DNA from: DASVBE01 sp963770375
GTDB taxonomy: Bacteria; Actinomycetota; Actinomycetes; Streptosporangiales; Streptosporangiaceae
Length of the DNA: 64,000 bases
Direction: 5' to 3'
Assembly: GCA_963770375.1 (NCBI GenBank)
Contig: CAVYPM010000008.1
Location: 124,001 to 188,000 of the forward strand
The stretch's first letter is position 1; each line of letters starts with the position of its first letter. A program made the translations under genes and the position numbers. A model generated the notes under the pieces. That model saw only the letters and a list, made by a program, of their open reading frames with translations, ran no database searches and was not told the DNA's origin. Positions 43,575 to 52,000 of this stretch are shown here, piece after piece.

Positions 43575-44162
43575 ATGGCGCGGTACGGGAAAGAACACAA
43601 GCAGGCGACCAGGCAGCGGATCATCGAGACGGCCGGCCGCCGGCTCAAGCGCGACGGCATCGACGGCTCCGGGGTCGCCACGCTCATGGCCGACGCCGGG
43701 CTGACCAACGGCGCCTTCTACGCCCACTTCCCATCCAAGGAAGATCTGGTCGCCACCGCGGTCGCCGACCAGCTCCGCGAACAGCGCGAAAGCCTCAGCG
43801 CGGTGGCGCCCGGCCGCGCCGGAGTCGAGCAGTACGTGCGTGAATACCTTTCGGTCCAGCACCGCGACAACCCCGGCGACGGCTGCCCGTCCGCCGCCCT
43901 GCTCGACGAGATCGGCCGCTGCACCGACGTCACCAGGCAGGCGTACACCGACGGCCTGCTGGCCGTCATCGACGACGTCGCCGCCCGCCTGGCGCCGCAC
44001 GATCCGCAGTCGGCACGCGTGAAGACGCTCAGCGTCTTCGCCCTGATGGCCGGGACACTGCAGCTCTCCCGCGCCCTGGCCGACCGGCAGCTTGCCGATG
44101 AGGTCCTCGACCAGGGCATCCAGAACGCCCTGGTGCTGCTGGGCGCCGGGCAACAGCGCTGA
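43575..44162 (+). CDS. TetR-family repressor
   Basis: A 195-residue TetR protein. The HTH is RIIETAGRRLKRDGIDGSGV to LTNGAFYAHFPSKEDLVATA, and the ligand domain runs to the C-terminus (KTLSVFALMAGTLQLSRALA), of the TetR_C_33-like group with DGCPSAALLDE. The ATG at 43575 has GGAGGAG closely upstream. A degenerate HTH duplicate and AT-rich operator-like boxes precede it; the divergent SDR is the probable target. A ligand cannot be predicted. Confidence 0.9.
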   Translation: MARYGKEHKQATRQRIIETAGRRLKRDGIDGSGVATLMADAGLTNGAFYAHFPSKEDLVATAVADQLREQRESLSAVAPGRAGVEQYVREYLSVQHRDNPGDGCPSAALLDEIGRCTDVTRQAYTDGLLAVIDDVAARLAPHDPQSARVKTLSVFALMAGTLQLSRALADRQLADEVLDQGIQNALVLLGAGQQR

Positions 44163-44627
44163 CACGCCGCACCACCGGCCCGAAGCCATGAAATCCGGCT
44201 TTCCCCGGCACCGTCCCGCAGGCGCAGCGGCCACTCCTCGCGCTGCTGCCGCCAGCTGTGGTGAAGCGCTGGAAAGAACACGCGAAGCTGTGAGTCAGCA
44301 AAACCAGGCCCTGCGTGGATTCTTGATTCCTAGCGAACTTCTCGGAAACTGAGGCGCACGCCAGGACGTGCTTGACCGGGTCGGATGCAGCGCTGACACG
44401 CCACCTAGGCGTTCCGGCCAGTCGTGGCTGATGGCCAGTGCAGCCAACTTCGGTCATCGGTGCACACGACTTCAAACATCGACAGGGGTGATCTTCAGTA
44501 AACGAAGGTTTCTTGAAAACGCATCGCACGCGACACTCTCCCGTGAGCCTCCGGTCGATGGCCCATCGGTCAGGAAGAACCTGATCCGGACCGGAGACCT
44601 CGTGGGCACCATAGTGGTGGCGAGGCG
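44163..44627. other. Intergenic, no gene
   Basis: About 460 bp after the TetR gene with no coding signal I trust; short frames have no domain. The next recognisable item is an IS remnant. Confidence 0.45.
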
Positions 44628-44990
44628 AGCATGACCTTTCCGACGCGCAGTGGGCGGTGTTGGAGCCGTTGTTGCCTGCGCCGTCGCGGTCGGGTCGTGC
44701 GCCGAAGTGGACAAAGCGGCTGACGACGGTCAACCGGATCTGCCCAGTGGTGGCGGCGGCGAGCTGCCCAGTGCCGGACAGCGCGATTACTTCGTGTCAC
44801 TGCTGTCCATGGCGGAAGCGCGCACGTAGCCGCCGTTCTGCTCGCTGGGACCGCGTCTCAGCCGCGGTCGGCTGGAGCGCAGATTCTGGTTGATCGGTGC
44901 GTGGGCCTGGAGCCGGAGCTGGCGCGGCCTGCCCGGGGCAGGGCTGGATCATGGTTACCGGGACCGCCGGACCCGGGGTTGACAGCCTGC
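44628..44990 (+). pseudogene. IS5-family transposase remnant
   Basis: The start reads HDLSDAQWAVLEPLLPAPSR and SGRAPKWTKR, the typical opening of IS5-type transposases. After ICPVV the frame is lost and only scraps remain to about 44990. No terminal repeats are seen. Confidence 0.65.
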
Positions 44991-45011
44991 CCGGCCGGTT
45001 ATTCACTACGC

Positions 45012-45034
45012 CTTAGTAAGTGGTGCTTAGTAAG
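45012..45034. promoter_or_regulatory. Twin CTTAGTAAG palindromes upstream of PadR copy 1
   Basis: CTTAGTAAG at 45012-45020 and 45026-45034, each a 4+1+4 palindrome, 14 bp apart and ending 13 bp before the GTG. They are probable operator sites for the PadR repressor itself. Confidence 0.6.
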
Positions 45035-45047
45035 CGGGGTGGCCGGA

Positions 45048-45359
45048 GTGCATGGCAAGCTCGACGGCGTCGGCCGGTTCGCCAGCCCCTGGCTGCTGAT
45101 CTTGACCAGCCTGGCCGACGGGCCCAAGCACGGCTACGCGATCATGGCCGACGTCGCCGATTTCAGCGGCGTCCGCATGGAGCCGGGCACCTTGTACGGC
45201 GCGCTGTCGCGGCTGGAGCGCTGCGGCCTGGTCCGGCCGCTGGCCATCGCCGAACGCCGCCGCCGTTATGAGATCCCCGCCACCTGGACAGGCCCGGCGG
45301 GTCAAGGCGCTGCGGCAGATCGCGTGTCGCCCCGGACGGCGCGTGGCCGCCGCGGTTGA
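45048..45359 (+). pseudogene. PadR-family regulator copy 1, C-terminus frameshifted
   Basis: The N-terminal winged helix is intact and almost identical to the next gene: LLILTSLADGPKHGYAIMAD and GVRMEPGTLYGALSRLERCG. After RRRYEIPATW the frame departs; LRQIACRPGRRVAAAVDT, resembling the normal C-terminal dimer helix, is in another frame. The copy may still make a truncated DNA-binding fragment but not a stable dimer. The GTG start at 45048 lies just after the palindromes. Confidence 0.75.
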
Positions 45360-45378
45360 CACATGCCTGCCCGTTGCG

Positions 45379-45400
45379 GTACTAAGTACCAATTAGTAAG
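45379..45400. promoter_or_regulatory. GTACTAAGTAC palindrome and TTAGTAAG box upstream of PadR copy 2
   Basis: GTACT-A-AGTAC (45379-45389) and TTAGTAAG (45393-45400) repeat the layout found before copy 1, with the same 14-bp register. Conservation of the sites in both copies supports autoregulation. Confidence 0.6.
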
Positions 45401-45423
45401 CGGTGCTGATGAGTGGGGCGGGC

Positions 45424-45750
45424 ATGCACGGTAAGTTCGACGGCCTCGGCCGGTTCGCCGACCCGTCGCTGCTGATCTTGACCAGCCTGGCCGACGGGCC
45501 CAGGCACGGCTACGCGATCATGGCCGACGTCGCCGATTTCAGTGGCGTCCGCATGGAGCCGGGCACCTTGTACGGCGCGCTGTCGCGGCTGGAGCGCCGC
45601 GGCTGGGTCCGGCCGCTGGCCACCGAGGACCGCCGCCGCCCTTATCAGATCACGGCGGCCGGCCAGGAGGTCCTGGCCGAGCAGGTCGCCACGATGCAGC
45701 AAATCGTGCATGTTGCCCGGCTGCGTACCGCCACGGCCTGGGGCGCGTGA
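45424..45750 (+). CDS. PadR-family transcriptional regulator copy 2
   Basis: A 108-residue PadR: winged helix LLILTSLADGPRHGYAIMAD, GTLYGALSRLERRGWVRPLA, then the dimer helix AGQEVLAEQVATMQQIVHVA. Start at the ATG at 45424 (MHGKFDGLGRF), aligned with copy 1; ATGs five and seven codons earlier are possible. Its TGA overlaps the ATG of the membrane WD40 gene by one base, so regulator and membrane protein form one operon, a common actinobacterial arrangement in which PadR represses its own operon. Confidence 0.85.
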   Translation: MHGKFDGLGRFADPSLLILTSLADGPRHGYAIMADVADFSGVRMEPGTLYGALSRLERRGWVRPLATEDRRRPYQITAAGQEVLAEQVATMQQIVHVARLRTATAWGA

Positions 45751-47110
45751 TGAGGCCCGCGTCGGCCGCCCGGCTGTCCCGCGTCCTGGTCTGCTGTTAT
45801 CCGCGGCGCTGGCGGGAGCGCTACCGCCAGGAGATGCTCGATGTCCTCGACCAGCACCCGGCCACCGCGCGGACCGTGCTCAACCTGGCGGCCGGCGTGC
45901 TGAGCACGCACATTGACCCGGCTTACCGCGCCGAGGGGCTTTCTGCGACCCGCCTGCGCCGGGCCGCAGCAACATCAGCCGTGATAGCGGTCCCGCTCGC
46001 GGTGATCGTGGTGCTGTTCGGCGTGCTCATCATCGCCAAGAGCTGGAATGAAGGGCACTGGCACGTCGGCCAGGGCGGCGGTGTGACCGCCATGGCGTTC
46101 AGCCCGGCCGATCAGCACATCCTGGTCACCGCCACCTCCGGGTCCCAGGACGGCCTGGACACCCTGTGGGATGTCACCGATCCGGCCCGGCCCAGGCGCC
46201 TGGCCAATTTCGAGGGCGGAGCGCCCACGGCGTTCGCACCAGACGGCCGCACGGTGGCGACCGTCGCGTACAACGGCCAGCCGGCCCTGTGGAATGTGGC
46301 CGACCCCGGAGCAAGCCGGCCAAGGTAACAACGCTGCGGACCGGTAGCAGCGACCTGTGGGGGGAGGCGTTCTCCCCGGACGGCCGCATCCTGGCCGCCG
46401 CCTACCTCGACCGGATCTTTCTGTGGAACGTGACCAAACCGGCCAGGCCCCGCCTGCTGCGCACGCTGGCCGCTCCCGTGGCGCCGCCGCAGAAGGCCCT
46501 GTTCAACCAGGGCGACATTGCGTTCTCACCCGACGGCCGCCTGCTGGCCAGCACGGTCAGCTCCAACCAGGTCGCCGTGTGGAACGTGGCTGATCCGGCC
46601 CGCGCCACCCGCATCGCCACCGTGCCCAGCGAGTCAGGCTTTATGAACGCTCTGGCCTTCTCTCCCCGCGGCAACCTGCTGGCCGGCGTCAGCTTCGGCG
46701 GCACCGTCACGGTGTTCAGCCTGGCCGAGCCCGCCCGCCCCGCCCGTGTCGCGACCATGCAGACGGTGACCGCCAGGCAGATAGCGGCCAGCGCGTGCAC
46801 GGGCGGCTGCGGCCCGATGTACACGCTGGAATTCGCTCCCGACGGACAGACGCTCACCGCCGTCGCGGACCTCAGCCCGCCGTCACAGAAAACCTTCTCT
46901 GCGAATGCGCCGCAGCCGTCTCAGGTGGCCAGGAACTACACGTTCGTCTGGAACGTGGCCAGCCCGCGATCAGTCAGCCGCATCGCTGCCCTCAGCCACG
47001 CCGTCACCATCTCCGGTGGCAGCAGCCTGCCGCTCCTGAACCCCAGCGGGCGCATCATAGTGACCGGAGCGTCCTCCGGCTTCGCGGTGACACTGTGGAC
47101 GCTGCCCTGA
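45750..47110 (+). pseudogene. Membrane-anchored WD40 beta-propeller protein, frameshifted
   Basis: The N-terminus has a conserved RVLVCCYPRRWRERYRQEML segment and one membrane helix (AVIAVPLAVIVVLFGVLII, about residues 78-96), then WD40-like blades (VTAMAFSPADQHILVT, LWDVTDPARP). At about 46307 WNVADPG breaks and SKPAKVTTLRTG continues in the other frame through five or six further blades, including IAFSPDGRLLASTVSSNQVA and NVADPAR, to the end WTLP. One missing base (or two extra) explains it. Repaired, it has about 450 residues. The propeller probably lies outside the cell, with the PadR gene upstream as its regulator. Confidence 0.8.
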
Positions 47111-47486
47111 CCCGCGCTTCCCGATGCCCGCCGACGTGCAAACCAGAGGACCGGACCAGCAACCCTCAGGAGAGCCCACCGTCTCGCGACTGCCCCTGCT
47201 GCCAGGGCCGCCTACCGGGAACGGGCCAGCCAGACCCGGCTGCCCCCGGCCCGAACAGGCCATCGCGCACGGCCACGCTGGGAAACGCTGGCCTGGCAAC
47301 TGGCCGCCCCGGACGCTGACCGCACACACCCAACCGGCGCAAATGCGCCGGCGAACTTCGTAGCCAAGCGCCGGCAACACACGCAGAGAATCGGCGTTTA
47401 GCGCGGATTTCGGTTGGCAGGCAGGCTACGGCTCTCAGGCTCGGTGACCGCGGCAGACGTGGCGGCACGGGCAGACCGGCCCGAGC
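47111..47486. other. Intergenic, no gene
   Basis: About 375 bp between the convergent WD40 gene and the HTH remnant. No recognisable feature beyond short GC-rich inverted words. Confidence 0.45.
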
Positions 47487-48496
47487 TCAGGCCAGACGGC
47501 GTTGCGGACTCGCGCGGCTGTGGAGGGCGGCCGGCTTGCAGCGGGGGCACGGGCGTGGCGTGTCGCCGTCGAAGCCCAGCATCCGGGTGGCCTGGTCGCA
47601 CTCGCCGCACCACGGCGGCCGGGCCGGTCGCGCTGGGGGCGCGGGCAGTTCGGCGGGCGGCAGCCGGGCGGCCAGCACCGCGTACGGGTTCCGCACCCCG
47701 GTGATGTTGCCGCCGGTGAAGCCCGATAGCGTCTGCGGCGTCCAGCCCGAGGTCAGTGCCGTGGCCACGGCGGGGGCGAGCCTATTTCGCTGAGCGGCCG
47801 TCAGCCGCCAGTCACAATCCAGGCGGCGAAGAACTCCCCGACCAGCCCACCACTGCCAGCACCGGCTGCGGGCGGACCCTCGCGCGCTTGGGCGGCGGGT
47901 TCCTGGGACGGTTCCTTGGACGGTTCGGGTGCAACCGCTGCACCCCGTGACTGCACAGGTTGCACCCCGTCGGCGCGCCGGTTGCACCCCGTTCCCGGCT
48001 CGGGTGCAACGGCTGCACCCCGAGCGGCCAGTTATCCGCAGCCTCGCTGCCGCTAGCAGCGGGGCGCGGTGAGTGCACCCCGCCAGACCGGCCGTCAGCG
48101 TCCGGCTGCGCGGCCGCGGCGAGCCTGCCGGCCAGCCCTGGGAACTGGTGGTCGAGGACGGCGCCGTCCAGGTCGTGCCGGACCAAGCTGAGGTTCAGGT
48201 CCCAACCTTGCGGGCGGCGGTCGGCGCGCTTGATCCGGGCCGCGGCGATGTCGGGGTCGCACGGTGAGATGGTGCCCTCGGCATGCAGCCGGTCCAGGCA
48301 GGTGCGTATCGTCCGCTCCGACAGGCCGGTGTAGCGCGACCAGCGTGGCCACCGCCGGGAACGCGGCCGTGCCGTCCGGCCCGGCGTGGTTGGCCAGGCC
48401 GACGAGCACGAACTTGCACGCGCTCGACGGCTGCCCGCCCCGGTCCGCCGGGACCGGGGCCAGGTTCAGCGCCCAGGAGATCGCCTCGACGCTCAC
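47487..48496 (-). pseudogene. Decayed HTH protein gene typical of actinobacterial integrative elements
   Basis: Three frames in series rebuild one protein. The N-terminus SVEAISWALNLAPVPADRGG and FVLVGLANHAGPDGTAAFPA is followed in another frame by YTGLSERTIRTCLDRLHAEG, DIAAARIKRADRRPQGWDLN and repeated VQPLHP motifs; a third frame has WRLTAAQRNRLAPAVATALT and the zinc-like WCGECDQATRMLGFDGDTPR plus CPRCKP. This layout (winged helix, low-complexity linker, helical domain, CxxC pairs) belongs to replication/regulatory proteins of actinobacterial integrative elements. At least two indels make it non-functional. The start GTG at 48496 lies next to the right att repeat; a second N-terminal scrap survives at 60735. 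Confidence 0.75.
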
Positions 48497-48543
48497 CGGG
48501 CGCCGCCTCTCACACGTGCTACCGCGCAGGGTGCCCGGCCTCC

Positions 48544-48562
48544 TGTCTCAGTTTCTGTCTCA
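48544..48562. promoter_or_regulatory. Heptamer pair TGTCTCA-N5-TGTCTCA left of att repeat 2
   Basis: TGTCTCA at 48544-48550 and 48556-48562, the same 12-bp register as at 37711. It lies 98 bp before the repeat core. Candidate arm-type recombinase site. Confidence 0.6.
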
Positions 48563-48659
48563 TTCACCTCCGTCCGGGACCGTTCACCAGCGGCCGCCCC
48601 GGTCGTGTTCGGGCAGGTCACGGACGGTGGCGGACGGCAGTGAACGCTGGCCAGCATTG

Positions 48660-48726
48660 TTGGAAAGCGTGTTGGGGGCAACCCCTCAGGAGTTCGAATC
48701 TCCTATCCTCCGCCACGCTGACCTGC
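48660..48726 (+). repeat. att direct repeat 2
   Basis: Identical for 67 bp to the 3' half of tRNA-Ser and its flank at 37595-37661. The tRNA 5' half is absent, so it is a junction scar (right end of element 1, left end of element 2), not a tRNA gene. Confidence 0.93.
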
Positions 48727-49023
48727 AAGAACACATTGGCCGGCGCCGCCAAGACTGTCTCGACATCGAGATTTGTCTCAGTCTCTGGCCATGACAAGCC
48801 CCCACGCTGCTCGGCCAGCGGGCGCACGCCGTTGAGATCGCTCATGTACATGTTGATACGCAACTGTCCAGGCCGAAAATGATCGGTCTGTTCGCCTGCG
48901 GTTGGTTCTTGCTGGCCGGCAGTCGTGCGTGCGGATTGTGACGCGGGTAAGAGCGGTTCTGCGGAGCTAGGCGCCGCCGCTCCGGGCTCCGGGCCCCGGT
49001 CCGGTCCTGTTGTGCTCTTCGGC
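48727..49023. other. Left end of element 2, no gene
   Basis: About 300 bp. Contains TGTCTCG at 48756 and TGTCTCA at 48774, looser versions of the arm heptamer, here at 18-bp spacing on the right side of the core. No coding signal. Confidence 0.5.
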
Positions 49024-52000
49024 TTAGGGGCAGACTCGCGTGTAGGGCTGTCCTGGGAGATACCGGGTCCATTCCGCACGAGTCAGGTTGCGGCCGGCGA
49101 CCGCACAGGCGCGCTGCTCCCAGGCGGCGAGTGAGGCCGGCCAGGTGAAGCCGTTGCCGTGGTCGTCGACGACCAGGAGGTCCTTGCCGCCGGGCTCGAA
49201 CGCGGCGGTGGCAGCGGCGCCCTGTTCGGTGGTGAGCGCGGCGCCTTCCTGCTCAAGCGTTGCGCTGGACCACAGCTTGACCGTTCCGTCCTGACCGCCG
49301 GTGGTCGCGAACCGCTGGCCCGCAGGGTCGGCGGCGATGCTGGTGACCGGGCCGGCCGCCACAGGCACGGGACCCGCGATTTGATCGCCGCTGGCCAGGG
49401 TCCACAGCTGGACGATCCCGCCCCGGGTACCGGTCGCGAGGGTGCCGTTGGGTGCAAAACCGAGCGAGACCGTCTCGTCGGCGCCGAACGGATGAAGTGT
49501 CCGCCGGGCCTGGCCGGTCACGGGGTCAAGAACCACCACGCTGCCATCCGGGCGGCTTACGGCCAGCAGCTTCCCGTCGCGGGAGAACGCGAGGGCACCG
49601 GAGAGACCGGGGCCGACCCCCAGGTCCTTCGGCACCACTAGCTTGCCGGTGCTCGCTCGCCAGATCGCCAGCGCCGCGAAATGTTCCTTGTAGTGCCCCA
49701 GGTTGGCACCCAACACTCCTTTTGTGACAGGTCTGCTGCTGTCGCTTGCGGCGAGGAGCTGGCCGTCGGGGGAGAACGTGAGCGCTTGGATCGCCTCCGG
49801 CGTCCCGGGCACTGCGGACAGGCCGGTCAGGGAGCGCGCCAGGCGCGGCGTACCGTCGACGCGCCACAGCTGCACTAGCCCTGAGTAGCCGGCGACGGCG
49901 AGTACGGGCTGGGTGGGTGACCACGCGAGTGCGGTGATCATGGTTCCCTTGGGCCCGATGGTGAATGATGCTCGCTGGTGCAGGGTGTGAGCGGAGAACA
50001 AGCCGACGGTAGAGGTGCCGAGGCGGACCGCGAACGTGCTGCCATCGGGCGAGACAGCGAGCGGCGGCGCGGGCGGCAAGACCGCCCGGCAGCAAGGCGA
50101 TCCGCCGCCAAGCGGGAAGCGCCGTCCGAAGCTCCGGTCGCCGGTCAGGTCCCACGCGAGCAGCACGCCGCCGAGGGAGGATGTGTAGAGGGTCGTTCCG
50201 TCTGGGCCGAACGCGACGTATTGCACCTGCTCCGCCGGGACGGTCAGCACATGAGCCGGTCGTGCGGCCCGCGGATCCCAGATGGTCACGTTGTTGTCGG
50301 CGCCGGTACTCGCGACCGCGCGGCCGTCGGGTGAGTAGGTGAGACTGGTCACCGCGCTGCCGTGCGCGCCCGTTCCTGGGCGCGTGTGACCGGTGGACGG
50401 GTCGACGAACCACACCTGGCCGGTTGGGGAGCCGACCGCGACTGTGCCGCCGTCCGGGCTGATCGCCGCGGCGGACGGCGCCGCCGGGGCCGGGGTGATC
50501 GCGGCCGAGCGCAACCGGCGGACCGAGCTCGCGTCGAACGTGCTGATGCGATGCGCGTCGACGACCAGCAGGCGGGCGCCCGCGTCGGTCAGCCTGACCG
50601 CGAGCACCGCTCCGGGGTCGATCCGTGTCGTCGACAGCCGCCGCCCGCTTGGCAGCGACCAGCGGGTGAGGTAGGTCGCCCCAGGGGCCTTGCCGAAGCT
50701 GCGGGTAAGGTCGTAGACCCGGTATGCGCAGTAGGCCGTGCGCCCATCCGGCGCGATCACGATGCTTGCGTGCGCGATGTCCAAGGCCAGCCGCGCGGCC
50801 TGGAAGGGATCAAACTTGAGCCGCGCAAGCGGCGCGAGAGTATGCGCGTCGCGAACTGCGATCGACGGCGGGTCGTTATCGGTGGGGTAGGCAAGCAGGG
50901 CACCGTCGCTGGAGTACACCGGTGGCTGCACGCCACCGAAATGGGGCACTGGCGCTAGTTTCAGCGCCCGCGTGCGCGGGTCATAGAAGCGGATCTCCCC
51001 CAGGCTGACGTTAGGCTCGACGAGCCCGTACTTGTTGATCAGGAAGTGGCTGACCGCGAGCGTGTGGCCGTCCGGGCTGACGGCCAGTTGCGGCGCCGAC
51101 TCGACCGGCAGCGCGAACGTGCCGATCACCGCCGGGTCACGTTGCAGCGTTGCCAGCAGCGTCCCCTCCGTCTGCGGCGAGCGGTCAAGATTGACCGCCT
51201 CACGCGCCAGCAGCATCGCCAGATCCAGCTGCGGCTCGTTCACCGCCTCCGCGCCAAGCTGCCGGGCAAGCGCCACGCGGGCCTGATCGCTGGCGCGTTG
51301 CTGGTTGACCAGCGCGACCACGCTTCCGGCAACCGCAACAAGCATCAGGGCAACGATCGCCGCGAGCACCATCCGCAGGCGGCGCTGGGCGCGATCGGCC
51401 ACAGCCCGGCTCGCGTCGAGGAACGCCCCCTCGGCCTGGGTGAGCTCCTGCTCGTGCGCTGCCTTCCACTCCAGCGCGGCGGCCAGCCGCGCGCCCCGGT
51501 ACACGTCGGCGGCGTCCCGTCCACGCGTGTCCCAGTCGCGTGCGGCCGTGGTCAGGTGGGCGTGCAGGCGGCGGCCGATCCGGTCTTCGTCGAGCCAGGC
51601 GCGGTAGCGCGGCCACTCGCGCAGCACCGCCTCGTGGGAGAGCTCGGCCTCGCCGTCGCTGACGGTCAGCAGGCGGGCGTCGGTCAGCTTCGCCAGGACA
51701 GGGCTCGCGCCGGTGATGCGCTCCAGCTCGCCGATGGGCACCCGGCGGCGGGCCAGCGTCCCGTCCTCGCCACTGGCCAGCCGCAGCATCAGGCCGCGGG
51801 CGATCCGCCGCTCATCCTTGCCGAGCTGGTTGTAGGCGTCTTCGGCCAGCCGGGCGACAGCACCGCGCACGCCACCGCTGGCCCGGTAGCTGTCGTAGCG
51901 CAGCACCCGCCCGTCGCGGGCCCGCCACAGCTGCAGCAGCGTGGTCGACAGCAGCGGCAGCCCCCCGGGTTCTCCGGCCACATCAGCCACCAGCGCCTCG

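Larger units (their letters stand above)
37595..48726. mobile_element. Integrated element 1 of a tandem array (about 11.1 kb)
   Basis: Bounded by identical 67-bp direct repeats at 37595-37661 and 48660-48726 that begin in the tRNA-Ser anticodon loop and run past the CCA. Cargo: glycosyltransferase, hydrolase, SDR/TetR pair, PadR pair, WD40 protein, HTH gene remnant, and two transposase scraps. Neither an integrase nor transfer genes are recognisable, so it is a defective or decayed island, or a passive element mobilised in trans. Confidence 0.8.

Noticed and set aside
48660..48717. Possible additional tRNA-Ser genes at att repeats 2-4
   Set aside because: Only the half from the anticodon loop to the 3' end is present; no acceptor 5' strand or D arm precedes any of them.
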